NCBI RefSeq assembly: GCF_023078475.1
Contig: NZ_CP095741.1
Location: forward strand, 1,116,001-1,180,000
Source of the DNA: Luteibacter aegosomaticola
GTDB lineage: Bacteria > Pseudomonadota > Gammaproteobacteria > Xanthomonadales > Rhodanobacteraceae
Direction of reading: 5' to 3'
Length of the DNA: 64,000 nucleotides
The position numbers were made by a program, and so were the translations under genes. Of this stretch, positions 26,455 to 35,032 are shown piece after piece. The notes below the pieces were generated by a model that was not told the origin of the DNA, searched no databases, and worked only from the letters and a program-made list of their open reading frames with translations. How positions within the stretch are numbered: position 1 is the first letter of the stretch; each line of letters opens with the position of its first letter.

Positions 26455-27042
26455 TCATTCCGCGGGCTTGTCGGGCGTCAGCGTGCTGATCACGTGTTCC
26501 ACGTAGGCATCGAACTCCTCGTGGGACAGGCGCGGCAGGCCCAGCGTGAAATTGAGCTGCAGGAAGCCGACGTACGCCGCATAGGTAAGGCGTGCACGGT
26601 GTAGGGCGGTGACGGGCTCCAGGCCTGCTTCCTCGTACATGCGGGTCAGGAATTCCATGCGCCGCTGCGAAACGCGGGCCATGACCGGCACGACCTGCGG
26701 ATGGTCCAGCGCCTTCAGCAGGGCCGCATAGACACGGTGCGGCTGGAGCTCGTGGGCGACGCGGCGGAACAATTCCGGCAGGCGCTTGCGCGGATCGACA
26801 ATGCGCTCGATCTCCGCCAGCACCTCGCGCTCCCCGAATTCCTCCCAGCGTTCCAGCGCGGCCTGGAGCAGGGCCTCGCGGGTGCGGAAGTGCCAGTAAA
26901 AGCTACCCTTGGTCACGCCGAGGCGGCGGGCGAGCGCTTCTACGGCCAGTGCACCCACGCCCTGCTCGGCGATCAAGGCCAGCGCGCCATCCTCCCAATC
27001 TTCAGCGGAGAGGCGGACTCGTTCGTTCTTGGCATCGTTCAT
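26455..27042 (-). CDS. TetR family transcriptional regulator
   Basis: A 195-aa repressor type. The N-terminal helix-turn-helix is ALAVEALARRLGVTKGSFYWHFRTREALL (about 32-60). The C-terminal ligand domain is helical and not assignable. It is divergent from an alpha/beta hydrolase gene with a 140-bp space, so it may control that gene and itself. Confidence 0.9.
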   Translation of the reverse strand: MNDAKNERVRLSAEDWEDGALALIAEQGVGALAVEALARRLGVTKGSFYWHFRTREALLQAALERWEEFGEREVLAEIERIVDPRKRLPELFRRVAHELQPHRVYAALLKALDHPQVVPVMARVSQRRMEFLTRMYEEAGLEPVTALHRARLTYAAYVGFLQLNFTLGLPRLSHEEFDAYVEHVISTLTPDKPAE

Positions 27043-27134
27043 CGCCGCATGGTAGCCGGTAGTGGCTTATTTGCAATCCATCCGCTCCCGTACGTGCTGC
27101 GTAAGACCTTGACTTTCCGTGCGTTACGTGACCG

Positions 27135-27146
27135 TACGGAGCCGTA
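27135..27146. promoter_or_regulatory. Possible operator between TetR and hydrolase genes
   Basis: The inverted repeat TACGG-AG-CCGTA lies in the divergent space, within a cluster of CGTA-containing sequences (CGTACGTG, TTACGTG, CCGTACGG). TetR proteins bind such short palindromes. A TTGACT at 27109-27114 could be a -35 nearby. No match to a known operator was made. Confidence 0.3.
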
Positions 27147-27182
27147 TTGACGCAGCCTCCTGACCCACACATACTCGCCCGT

Positions 27183-28058
27183 ATGGTTGCAGAGCCCACT
27201 ATCGCCCTTTCCTCGCCCCTCCGGCTAACCGCGCTGGACGGCCTGTTGCTGGCTGGTGAGCGCTGGGAAGGCGAGCGCCAGCCCGCGCTGGTGTTCGCCC
27301 ACGGCTTCGGCCAGACCCGCCACGCCTGGGCGGGTAGCGCGCGGGCGCTCGCGGCGCAGGGCTTTTCGGCGGTTACGTTCGACGCCCGTGGCCACGGTGA
27401 AAGCGAGCGCGAGCCGCGCGGCGATTACCACATGGAGCAGTTCGTCACCGATCTCCTGACTGTCACCGAGGAGGCCACCCCTGATGGTGGCCCGCGTCCG
27501 GTCGTGGTCGGTGCTTCGATGGGCGGCCTGCTTTCGCTCGTCGCGGCGGGCGAAGCGGATGGCGAATGCCCGTTCTCGGCACTCGTGCTGGTGGATATCA
27601 CGCCGCGATGGGAAACCCGCGGCGTGGAACGTATCCTCGGTTTCATGCGCGCCCACCCCGACGGTTTCGCCAGCTACGACGAGGCCGCCTCGGCGATCGG
27701 GGCGTACCTGCCGCAGCGCCGTGAGCGCAAGACCGAAGACCAGTTGAAGCCGCTACTGCGCCAGGGAGCCGACGGCCGCCTGCGCTGGCACTGGGACCCG
27801 GCCCTGCTCGATGGCCTGGTCGAAGAAAGCGAGCGCTACCAGCCCCGCCTGTTCGCCGCCGCCGCGCGCGTGCAGGTGCCGGTGCTGCTGCTTTCTGGCG
27901 CCCACAGCGATGTGGTCTCCAGCCACACCGTTGAAGAATTCCTCCGCCTGGTTCCCCATGCGCGCCACGTATCGCTCGCCGATGCCACGCACATGGTCGC
28001 CGGCGATGCGAACGACGCGTTCACACGCGAAATCGCAGCGTTCATGCAAACCCTTTAA
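27183..28058 (+). CDS. Alpha/beta hydrolase
   Basis: A 291-aa hydrolase of the alpha/beta fold. The nucleophile is S112 in VGASMGGLLS. The oxyanion region is FAHGFGQTRHAW, the acid is probably in SGAHSDVVSS, and the catalytic His is in DATHMVAGD. Similar enzymes act on esters, epoxides, lactones or peroxides; the substrate is unknown. ATG 27183 is preferred over the TTG at 27147, which has no support. It is divergent from a TetR gene and lies 44 nt before fadE. Confidence 0.82.
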   Translation: MVAEPTIALSSPLRLTALDGLLLAGERWEGERQPALVFAHGFGQTRHAWAGSARALAAQGFSAVTFDARGHGESEREPRGDYHMEQFVTDLLTVTEEATPDGGPRPVVVGASMGGLLSLVAAGEADGECPFSALVLVDITPRWETRGVERILGFMRAHPDGFASYDEAASAIGAYLPQRRERKTEDQLKPLLRQGADGRLRWHWDPALLDGLVEESERYQPRLFAAAARVQVPVLLLSGAHSDVVSSHTVEEFLRLVPHARHVSLADATHMVAGDANDAFTREIAAFMQTL

Positions 28059-28102
28059 GCAACACCCCTTAAGCACTACGACGACGTTACGAGGTGATAC
28101 CC

Positions 28103-30574
28103 ATGTCTGCGATCCTGGTTGTACTGGCGGCACTGATTGCCTCTGGTGCATGTGCCTACCACCGCACGTCCCTGAAGACGTGGGCCATCGCCACGGCGGC
28201 CACGACCCTGGTCGTCGGCTTCCTCGCCGGTGCGCCGGTCACCACCGTCATCCTCCTGGTGCTGCTGGCGCTCGTCGCCGTGCCGCTGCTCATGGTCGAT
28301 TTCCGCCGCAAGAAGATCAGCGCGCCGCTGCTCTCCATGTTCGCGAAGGTCACGCCCAAGCTCTCGGAAACCGAGCAGACCGCGCTGGAAGCCGGCACCG
28401 TCGGGTTCGAAGGCGAGCTGTTCTCGGGCATGCCGAAGTGGTCGGAGCTGCTTAAGCAGCCGAAGCCGGAACTGTCGGTGGAAGAGCAGGCCTTCCTTGA
28501 CGGCCCCGTCGAAGAACTCTGCGGCATGATCGACGACTGGCAGATCACCCACGAGCTGGCCGACCTGCCGCCGGAAGTGTGGGACTTCATCAAGAAGAAC
28601 AAATTCTTCGGCATGATCATCCCGAAGAGCTACGGCGGCCTGGGCTTCTCCGCGCTGGCCCACTCGGCCGTGCTGCAGAAGCTCTCCAGCATGTCGCAGA
28701 CGCTGGCTTCCACCGTGGCCGTGCCCAACTCGCTCGGCCCAGGCGAGCTGCTGATGCACTACGGCAGCGATGAGCAGAAGAACCACTACCTGCCGCGCCT
28801 GGCCGACGGCCGCGAAGTACCGTGCTTCGCCCTCACGGGTCCGTACGCTGGTTCGGATGCGACGTCGATTCCGGACTTCGGCATCGTCACCAAAGGCATG
28901 CACAACGGCGAAGAGACAGTGGGTATCCGCCTGACCTTCGACAAGCGCTACATCACGCTGGCTCCGGTCGCCACGATCGTCGGCCTCGCGTTCCGCATGT
29001 ACGACCCGGACAAGCTGCTGGGCGACAAGGAAGACCTGGGCATCACGCTGGCGCTGCTGCCGCGCGAAACCCCGGGGATGGAAATCGGCCGCCGCCATTT
29101 CCCGCTCAACACGCCGTTCCAGAACGGCCCGATCCACGCCAAGGACATGTTCGTCCCGCTGTCCGTGCTGATCGGCGGCCCGCACATGGCTGGCCAGGGC
29201 TGGCGCATGCTGGTCGAGTGCCTCTCCGTGGGCCGCGCCATCTCGTTGCCGTCGAACGCCACCGGCGCGTCGCGCATGGCCGTCGCCGCCACCGGCGCCT
29301 ACGCTCGTATGCGTAAGCAGTTCGGCCTGGCTATCGGCCGCTTTGAGGGTGTGGAAGAAGCGCTGGCCCGTATCGGCGGCCTGACCTACGCCACGCAGGC
29401 GCTGTCGCGTGCCACGGCGGCTGCGGTAGATCGCGGTGAGAAGCCGGCGGTGCCGTCGGCCATCGCCAAGTACCACGCTACCGAATGGTGCCGTCAGATC
29501 GCTTCCGATGCGATGGACGTGCACGGTGGCAAGGGCGTGATCCTCGGCCCGAAGAACTACATGGGTCGCGGCTGGCAGAGCGTGCCGATCGCGATCACGG
29601 TGGAAGGCGCGAACATCATGACGCGCAGCCTCATGATCTTCGGCCAGGGTGCGATCCGCTGCCATCCTTATGTGCTCAAGGAAATGCAGGCGCTGAACAT
29701 CTCGGATTACCGTGAGCGCCTGAAGACCTTTGATAAGGCCCTGTTCGGCCACATCGGTTTCGGCTTCTCGAACGCGGTGCGCAGCTTCGTGCTCGGCCTG
29801 ACCGCCGCGCGCATCGGTGATGCCCCGGGCGATGCGTACACCCGCCGTTACTACCGCAAGCTAAACCGCTACTCGGCGGCGCTGGCGCTGTGCGCGGACG
29901 TCTCGATGGGCGTGCTGGGTGGCAAGCTGAAGTTCAAGGAAAAGCTCTCGGCTCGCCTGGGCGATACCCTGTCGTTCCTCTATATCGCCAGCGCCATGCT
30001 GAAGCGTTATGAAGACACCGGTCGCCCGGAAGCGGATCGTCCGCTGCTGGCCTGGGCGTTCCACGAGTGCGTGTGGCGCATGCAGATGGCGCTCGATGGC
30101 GTCATTCGTAACTTCCCGGCCCGCCCGGTGGCGTGGTTGCTCCGCGCGCTGGTGTTCCCGTTCGGCCGCCGCGAAGTGCCGCCGTCCGATCGCCTGGGCC
30201 GCCGCGTCGCTGCGCTGATCACCGCGCCGAGCGAAGCGCGTGATCGCCTGACGACGTGGAGCTACCTGACCCCGACGGCGAACAACACCGTGGGCCGCAT
30301 GAACGCGGTGCTGCCGGATGTGATCGCGGCTGAGCCGGTGGAGCGCAAGTTCCTCAAGGCGTTCAAGGGTGGCCAGCTCCACGCTCACACCTACAACGAG
30401 CAGCTGGCGGAGGCCGAGAAGCTCGGTGCTATCACCGCTGCCGAGCGCGAGCTGCTGCAGCGCGTGCGCGATGCCGTCGCCGAGTTCATCTCGGTGGATG
30501 ACTTCGATAGCGATGAGCTGAAGGCGGGCGTTGCCGCCAAGGCGGAGAAGATGGAAGCGTCGCGCGCGGCTTGA
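28103..30574 (+). CDS. fadE: Acyl-CoA dehydrogenase FadE
   Basis: An 823-aa membrane-linked acyl-CoA dehydrogenase, first step of fatty-acid beta-oxidation. Two hydrophobic helices lie at the N-terminus (about 1-17 and 28-65). The dehydrogenase core includes FFGMIIPKSYGGLGFSALAH, ALTGPYAGSDA, MDVHGGKGVILGP and ITVEGANIMTRSL; the C-terminal DUF1974-type extension of the FadE family (about 500-800) is complete. ATG 28103 has GAGGTGA at 6 nt. Electrons should pass through ETF to the ETF-QO encoded at 0.7-2.3 kb. Length is near E. coli FadE (814). Confidence 0.95.
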   Translation: MSAILVVLAALIASGACAYHRTSLKTWAIATAATTLVVGFLAGAPVTTVILLVLLALVAVPLLMVDFRRKKISAPLLSMFAKVTPKLSETEQTALEAGTVGFEGELFSGMPKWSELLKQPKPELSVEEQAFLDGPVEELCGMIDDWQITHELADLPPEVWDFIKKNKFFGMIIPKSYGGLGFSALAHSAVLQKLSSMSQTLASTVAVPNSLGPGELLMHYGSDEQKNHYLPRLADGREVPCFALTGPYAGSDATSIPDFGIVTKGMHNGEETVGIRLTFDKRYITLAPVATIVGLAFRMYDPDKLLGDKEDLGITLALLPRETPGMEIGRRHFPLNTPFQNGPIHAKDMFVPLSVLIGGPHMAGQGWRMLVECLSVGRAISLPSNATGASRMAVAATGAYARMRKQFGLAIGRFEGVEEALARIGGLTYATQALSRATAAAVDRGEKPAVPSAIAKYHATEWCRQIASDAMDVHGGKGVILGPKNYMGRGWQSVPIAITVEGANIMTRSLMIFGQGAIRCHPYVLKEMQALNISDYRERLKTFDKALFGHIGFGFSNAVRSFVLGLTAARIGDAPGDAYTRRYYRKLNRYSAALALCADVSMGVLGGKLKFKEKLSARLGDTLSFLYIASAMLKRYEDTGRPEADRPLLAWAFHECVWRMQMALDGVIRNFPARPVAWLLRALVFPFGRREVPPSDRLGRRVAALITAPSEARDRLTTWSYLTPTANNTVGRMNAVLPDVIAAEPVERKFLKAFKGGQLHAHTYNEQLAEAEKLGAITAAERELLQRVRDAVAEFISVDDFDSDELKAGVAAKAEKMEASRAA

Positions 30575-30600
30575 TGGCGTTCGATAGCTGAGTGACGGGA

Positions 30601-30629
30601 AGGGCCGGCTTAATCGCCGGCCCTTTTTT
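30601..30629 (+). terminator. Rho-independent terminator of fadE
   Basis: An 8-bp stem GGGCCGGC-TTAATC-GCCGGCCC followed by six T. It lies 27 nt after the fadE stop. Confidence 0.95.
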
Positions 30630-30741
30630 GTTTCCGGTGGATGTTTCGCCTGCCGAACGATGTCTTGGCCTCGCCCTCGCCGCACACAGATAGTGGCCTG
30701 TTCCGGCCGCCCCCACGTTTCGTAAGGATCGTGCGCGGCCG

Positions 30742-30779
30742 TTGTAGTCCATGGGTCACAGGCGTAATCTATGGGTTAC
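30742..30779 (+). promoter_or_regulatory. Twin-palindrome operator and candidate promoter of the toxin-antitoxin pair
   Basis: Two copies of a 16-bp near-palindrome GTRRYCYATRGGTYAC: GTAGTCCATGGGTCAC (30744-30759) and GTAATCTATGGGTTAC (30764-30779), centre spacing 20 bp (two helical turns). They overlap a possible promoter TTGTAG (30742-30747), 17 nt, TAATCT (30765-30770). This is the expected layout for autorepression by an antitoxin or toxin-antitoxin complex. It lies 9 nt before the toxin ATG. Confidence 0.65.
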
Positions 30780-30788
30780 GGTTGCGGA

Positions 30789-31088
30789 ATGTACGCAATC
30801 AAACAATCCACGACGTTCAGGCGTTGGCACGCCAGAGTCCGGGACCCCTTCGCCATGCTGCGCATTGATGCGCGACTTCGTCGTATGGCGCTCGGTCACT
30901 TTGGTGACGTCAAGCATGTCGGTGGGGGTGTTCGAGAAGCGCGGATCGATTGCGGCCCCGGGTATCGCCTGTACTACATGCAGCGGCGCGGCGATTTGAT
31001 CATTCTGCTATGTGGGGGCGACAAGTCGACCCAGCAGCAGGACATCCGCAAGGCGCATGACATCGCTAACTCATGGGGCGAGAGCTGA
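30789..31088 (+). CDS. Toxin of a HigB/RelE-like toxin-antitoxin pair
   Basis: A 99-aa basic protein of the RelE/ParE superfamily (phage Gp49-like, addiction module killer type). The fold is recognisable by RRWHARVRDPFAMLRIDARLRRM, then GDVKHVGGGVREARIDCGPGYRLYY and LLCGGDKSTQQQDI. Relatives are ribosome-dependent mRNA endonucleases. The toxin gene comes first and overlaps the antitoxin gene (TGATG), the order of higBA. ATG 30789 is used, consistent with the usual length. It lies in a lower-GC islet between core genes. Confidence 0.85.
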   Translation: MYAIKQSTTFRRWHARVRDPFAMLRIDARLRRMALGHFGDVKHVGGGVREARIDCGPGYRLYYMQRRGDLIILLCGGDKSTQQQDIRKAHDIANSWGES

Positions 31089-31372
31089 TGAAAGAAAAAT
31101 TTACGCGTTGGGATCCCGTCGATCATCTTCATACGGAGACCAATCAGGTTGCGTACCTAAATGCATGCCTGGAGGAAGACCCCGGTGACGGGAGCCTCGT
31201 CCGTGCTGCATTAGGTGATATCGCCCGAGCCCGTGGCATGAGTTCGGTGTCCCGGGCCGCCGGGATCTCTCGCGAGGGACTCTATCGAGCTTTGGCGACG
31301 GATGGGAATCCCGAATTCGCCACGGTAATGCGTGTGATGCGCGCGCTGGGTTTCCATCTTCGCGCGGCATGA
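31088..31372 (+). CDS. Antitoxin of a HigA-like toxin-antitoxin pair
   Basis: A 94-aa DNA-binding antitoxin. It carries a helix-turn-helix of the Cro/CI type in the second half (MSSVSRAAGISREGLYRALATDGNPEF, given here in parts: MSSVSRAAGIS and REGLYRALATDG), ending ATVMRVMRALGFHLRA, a typical ending of the addiction-module antidote family. It should neutralise the toxin and repress at the twin palindromes before the toxin gene. Its ATG shares one base with the toxin stop. Confidence 0.87.
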   Translation: MKEKFTRWDPVDHLHTETNQVAYLNACLEEDPGDGSLVRAALGDIARARGMSSVSRAAGISREGLYRALATDGNPEFATVMRVMRALGFHLRAA

Positions 31373-31498
31373 TTGGAAGTCACGTCGGTTGTGCCATGGC
31401 AGCGCGCCACGCGATGTCCGCAGCCGACAGCTAGTTCGCCCTGATCACGCCACAATGCGTAGCCCTTCATGCCATACCTGTCGGCTACCTTGCTGGAA

Positions 31499-31921
31499 AT
31501 GTCGAAACCAGCGAACTCCATCCCCGAACGCCACCTGTCGCATGCCGCTGCGGCGTGCTCCTTTGCATCGCCCCTTCTTGCGTTGGCCTATGTAACGGCG
31601 CTTTTTCCTTATCCCTGGCGTGACAGTTTCTATCCCTTGCTGTTGTTCTTTTGTTTCGCGTGGTTTGTGTCGGCCTTCGTTACGCTGGTCGTTGGCTTGC
31701 CGTTTGCGCTTTGGTTGCGCCGTCGAAATGCGCTTCGCTGGGCACCGGTGTGTGGTTACGGTGCAGTTGCGGGGATGCTCGCTCTTTCGTGGACGGGTAC
31801 CGCTTACGGGGCCATCTTCGGGCTTGCGAATGCGGCGATCTTTCTAGCTGTTTGCTCGGGCTATCGCACTGCGGAATCACCCTCGGAATCTCGGGCATCC
31901 ATGCCCGCTTCCGACATGTGA
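31499..31921 (+). CDS. Small membrane protein, unrecognised
   Basis: A 140-aa protein with about four membrane helices (FASPLLALAYVTALFPY; YPLLLFFCFAWFVSAFV and a continuing helix; WAPVCGYGAVAGMLALSW; AIFGLANAAIFLAVC). The DNA is less GC-rich than its surroundings: 31561-31680 counts 61 G/C of 120 (51%). ATG 31469 would add 10 residues; neither start has a clear ribosome site. No family recognised. Confidence 0.6.
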   Translation: MSKPANSIPERHLSHAAAACSFASPLLALAYVTALFPYPWRDSFYPLLLFFCFAWFVSAFVTLVVGLPFALWLRRRNALRWAPVCGYGAVAGMLALSWTGTAYGAIFGLANAAIFLAVCSGYRTAESPSESRASMPASDM

Positions 31922-32151
31922 TTGACTTGAAGATGCTGGCGGTGTGTCTTGTAACGTGCTCCCCTTGCGTCATGCTTGCGGTCCGTCGATTCGATCGCTG
32001 AGGCGTGCAAGCCCTACGTCGTTGTCAGTCGACGCTGACATGTAGCGGCCGATGCGGCTTTCGGACTGTCGCGGGCTTCGGTGACTGAACTCGATTCCGT
32101 GTGCCTCGATCATTTCATGGCCGCGATGCGCGGCGTCGTAGGAATGAGTCG

Positions 32152-32556
32152 ATGAAGCGGAGAGTTTTCAGAAGCAGCGTGTCTTCAATCCTTGCAGTCG
32201 CCAGCCTAACCATGGCTCAACTTGCTTTAGCCGACGGGGTGCCTCCGAAGACCCTTGCCATGATGACTCCTGTGGAGCGGCAAGCGATGTTGGATGTCAT
32301 GCGGCAGGACATGGATGATTTGCTGGCCAATCATCGGATACTTGAGGATTACCCGTGGCCCATCGGTGCGACGCTGAAGCTGGACGTGGCTCGGGGCGAA
32401 ATGGTCGTTGACTTCGATGGACGCGTGGAGCCATACAGCATGCCCGACGACACCGGAGTGTGTCATTACGTGCATAACACGCTGATCATGGTGCTCGAGA
32501 AACGAAATGTAACCGCCACCATGCGATGTCTGTTCGGAGGACGCGACGAGTTCTAG
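32152..32556 (+). CDS. Small exported protein, unrecognised
   Basis: A 134-aa protein with a signal peptide (MKRRVFRSSVSSILAVASLT...ALA). The mature ~105 residues are acidic with two Cys (TGVCHYVH and MRCLFGG), which could form a disulfide in the periplasm. GGAATGAG precedes ATG 32152. It belongs to the lower-GC islet and its stop overlaps the ptsI stop on the other strand by 4 nt. No family recognised. Confidence 0.65.
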   Translation: MKRRVFRSSVSSILAVASLTMAQLALADGVPPKTLAMMTPVERQAMLDVMRQDMDDLLANHRILEDYPWPIGATLKLDVARGEMVVDFDGRVEPYSMPDDTGVCHYVHNTLIMVLEKRNVTATMRCLFGGRDEF

Positions 32557-34310
32557 GCCGCGCCCGCGCACCCATCCTGCTTCGCCACAACCGCCAGCAA
32601 CCGCTCTTCCACCTGATCCCGCGTATGTGCGCGGAACAGGTGCGGCGCGGCCCGGCGTAGCGCGGCGCAGTCGAGGGTGGTCAGCCGGTCGCGGACCTGC
32701 AGTAGCTGCCCAGGGTGCATCGAGAATTCTTCGAGGCCCATAGCGAGCAGCAGTGCGGTGAACTGGGTGTCGCCAGCGATTTCGCCGCAGAGGCTTACCG
32801 GCTTTTTCGCGCGGCGGGCCGAGCTGATCACGTGGGCGATCAGGCGCAGGAAGGCCGGCTGCAACGGGTCGTAGATGCCTTCCAGTGCGTCGTTGTTGCG
32901 GTCGGCGGCCAGCGTGTACTGGGCGAGATCGTTGGTGCCGATGGCGAGGAAGTCGGCTTTCTGCAGGATCGAGGTGACGCCGATGGCGGCGGCGGGGACT
33001 TCGATCATGGCGCCGATATCGAGGCGCTCGGGTAGTTCGTGGCCTTCGAGCGAGAGCTGCTCGCGGGCCTTCTTAATCAGGCGGCGGACTTCGGTGAGTT
33101 CGCCGAGGTGCGTGACCATGGGCACGAGCACGCGCACCGGCCCGTAGCACGCAGCGCGCAGGATGGCGCGCAGCTGCACCAGGAAAATATCGGGATAGCG
33201 CAGCGAAAGGCGGATGCCGCGCACGCCGAGCGCCGGGTTCTCTTCACCACGGATGGCGAGGCCGGCGGCGTCGGCCTTGTCGGCGCCGAGGTCGAGCGTG
33301 CGGATGGTGACGGGCAGGCCGCCCATGCCAAGAACGACGTCGCGGTAGGCCGCGAACTGTTCGTCTTCGCTCGGCAGCCCGCGCTGGCGCAGGAACAGGA
33401 ATTCGGAACGGTAAAGGCCGACGCCGTCGGCACCGCGTGCGCGGGCCAGCGTGACATCGCCCGGCAGCTCGGCATTCGCGTACAGGCGCACGTGGGCGCC
33501 ATCGCGGGTGAGGGTGCGGGCGGAGGCCAGCGCGGCAAGGCGGCGGCCTTCCGCGGCGGCCTGGCGCTGCCACTGGCGATAGCGGGCCAGGTCCTGCGCG
33601 GTCGGGTGGACGATGACCTCGCCGTGTTCGGCATCGATCAGGACGAGGTCGTCATCGTTGATGGTGGCGAGCGCATCCTTCGTGCCCACCAGCATCGGCA
33701 GGTTGAAGCTACGGGCCAGGATGGCGCTGTGCGAATAGATGCTGCCGGCGCTGGCGACGACGCCGAGCATGCCCTGCCCAGCGAGGCTGGCCATGTCGGC
33801 GGGCGCGACGGTGTCGCTGACGATGATCTCGCCCACGCGCGCGGCGAGCTTGCGCTCCTCGCGGCTGGATTGCTGGAAGAGGGCGGACATGACCCGGCCG
33901 ATGACCTGGTCGATATCTTCGCCGCGGCTCTTCAGGTACGGGTCGTTCATGGCATCGAACACCGCCGCGAGCCGATCGCGCTGCATCTTGAGCGCGGCGC
34001 TGGCGGTGTAATGGCCGACGGAAATCAGTTCATCGAGGCCGCGCAGCAGCTCTTCGTCATCGAGCAGCAGGCTATGCGCATCGATGAAATCGCCTACTTC
34101 GCGGGCGAGCGCGCCGTGCAGCTTGCCGCGCAATTCGCGCAGCTCGGCGCGGGCGTTGTCCAGGGCCTTGTGCAGGCGGTCGAGCTCGGGAGCGATCTCG
34201 GCGTCCTCGAGCATGCGCATGTCAGCCGTATACAAGCTCGGCTGGACCAGACGCGCCCGGCCCAGGGCCATGCCCCGGGATGCGGCGTTGCCGGTCAGTT
34301 GATACCTCAT
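32553..34310 (-). CDS. ptsI: Phosphoenolpyruvate-protein phosphotransferase (enzyme I)
   Basis: A 585-aa cytosolic enzyme I. It takes phosphate from PEP and passes it to HPr. The phospho-His is H194 in SIYSHSAILAR. The PEP-binding barrel has VGLYRSEFLFL, IGTNDLAQYTLAADRN and SLCGEIAGD with the catalytic Cys. It lacks an N-terminal GAF domain, so it is EI and not EI-Ntr. Last gene of the EIIA-HPr-EI unit (30 nt after ptsH). No sugar permease is in the window. Confidence 0.94.
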   Translation of the reverse strand: MRYQLTGNAASRGMALGRARLVQPSLYTADMRMLEDAEIAPELDRLHKALDNARAELRELRGKLHGALAREVGDFIDAHSLLLDDEELLRGLDELISVGHYTASAALKMQRDRLAAVFDAMNDPYLKSRGEDIDQVIGRVMSALFQQSSREERKLAARVGEIIVSDTVAPADMASLAGQGMLGVVASAGSIYSHSAILARSFNLPMLVGTKDALATINDDDLVLIDAEHGEVIVHPTAQDLARYRQWQRQAAAEGRRLAALASARTLTRDGAHVRLYANAELPGDVTLARARGADGVGLYRSEFLFLRQRGLPSEDEQFAAYRDVVLGMGGLPVTIRTLDLGADKADAAGLAIRGEENPALGVRGIRLSLRYPDIFLVQLRAILRAACYGPVRVLVPMVTHLGELTEVRRLIKKAREQLSLEGHELPERLDIGAMIEVPAAAIGVTSILQKADFLAIGTNDLAQYTLAADRNNDALEGIYDPLQPAFLRLIAHVISSARRAKKPVSLCGEIAGDTQFTALLLAMGLEEFSMHPGQLLQVRDRLTTLDCAALRRAAPHLFRAHTRDQVEERLLAVVAKQDGCAGAA

Positions 34311-34340
34311 GCGTACATCGCCCCCCTGGCGCCCATGCTG

Positions 34341-34610
34341 TTACTGCCCTTCGTCGAACTTGTTGTTGAAGAGGGCGATGACGGCGGCCAGCGCGGCCGC
34401 TTCATCATCGCCTTCGGCGCGCACCACCAGCTGGGTACCCATGCCTGCGGCTAGCATCATGACTCCCATGATGCTCTGCGCGTTCACTTCGCGACCCTTG
34501 CTGATCAGGTGCACGGTGGACTTGAAACTGCTCACCAGCTGGACGAGCTTGGCAGATGCGCGGGCGTGCAGCCCGAGCCGGTTCGATACCGTGATTTCCT
34601 GTTCAAGCAT
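34341..34610 (-). CDS. ptsH: HPr phosphocarrier protein
   Basis: An 89-aa carrier. Both regulatory sites are present: His15 (GLHARAS), phosphorylated by enzyme I, and Ser46 (AQSIMGV), the target of HPr kinase. A kinase gene is close (35938-36888), so Ser46 control is likely real here. The start overlaps the EIIA stop by 8 nt. Confidence 0.95.
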   Translation of the reverse strand: MLEQEITVSNRLGLHARASAKLVQLVSSFKSTVHLISKGREVNAQSIMGVMMLAAGMGTQLVVRAEGDDEAAALAAVIALFNNKFDEGQ

Positions 34611-34995
34611 GATCGATGAAGATCCCTCCGCGGCCCCCGGTGGCGGCGACTTCCGCCAGTTCGGGCAGCGATTTTTCAGAGTAGTTGAGGACCCGCAGCA
34701 GCATCGGCAGGTTCAGCCCGGAGACGCAGCGGAGCTTTACGCCCAGCGCGCCCAGCGAGAGCCCGATATTGCAGGGGGTCGCGCCATAGAGGTCGGCCAG
34801 CACCAGCACGCCGTCACCGGTATCCAGCTCGCGCGCATGCTTCGCGGTCAGCGAACGCATGATGTCGGGATCGGCGCCGGGAGGTACCTCCACGGCATCG
34901 ACCGTGAGCGGCAGCTTGGGCATGACATGACGCGCGGCGGAGACCAGTGCCTGGCCTACGGCTTCGTGCGTCATCAGGAGCACGCCAACGCTCAT
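34603..34995 (-). CDS. PTS EIIA component, mannose type
   Basis: A 130-aa EIIA of the mannose family. The phospho-His is H10 (VGVLLMTHEAVG). DLYGATPCNIG and NLPMLLRVLNYSE are typical. No EIIB, EIIC or EIID is present in the window, which suggests a regulatory use and not sugar uptake. It starts 37 nt after rapZ and overlaps ptsH. Confidence 0.92.
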   Translation of the reverse strand: MSVGVLLMTHEAVGQALVSAARHVMPKLPLTVDAVEVPPGADPDIMRSLTAKHARELDTGDGVLVLADLYGATPCNIGLSLGALGVKLRCVSGLNLPMLLRVLNYSEKSLPELAEVAATGGRGGIFIDHA

Positions 34996-35032
34996 GACAG
35001 GTGCCTCGGATGGATGGGGGTAGCTAGGTTGC

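Noticed and set aside
28076..29752. Long minus-strand open frame inside fadE
   Set aside because: Antisense shadow of a strongly supported gene; His/Arg/Asp-rich low-complexity translation with no recognisable domain.
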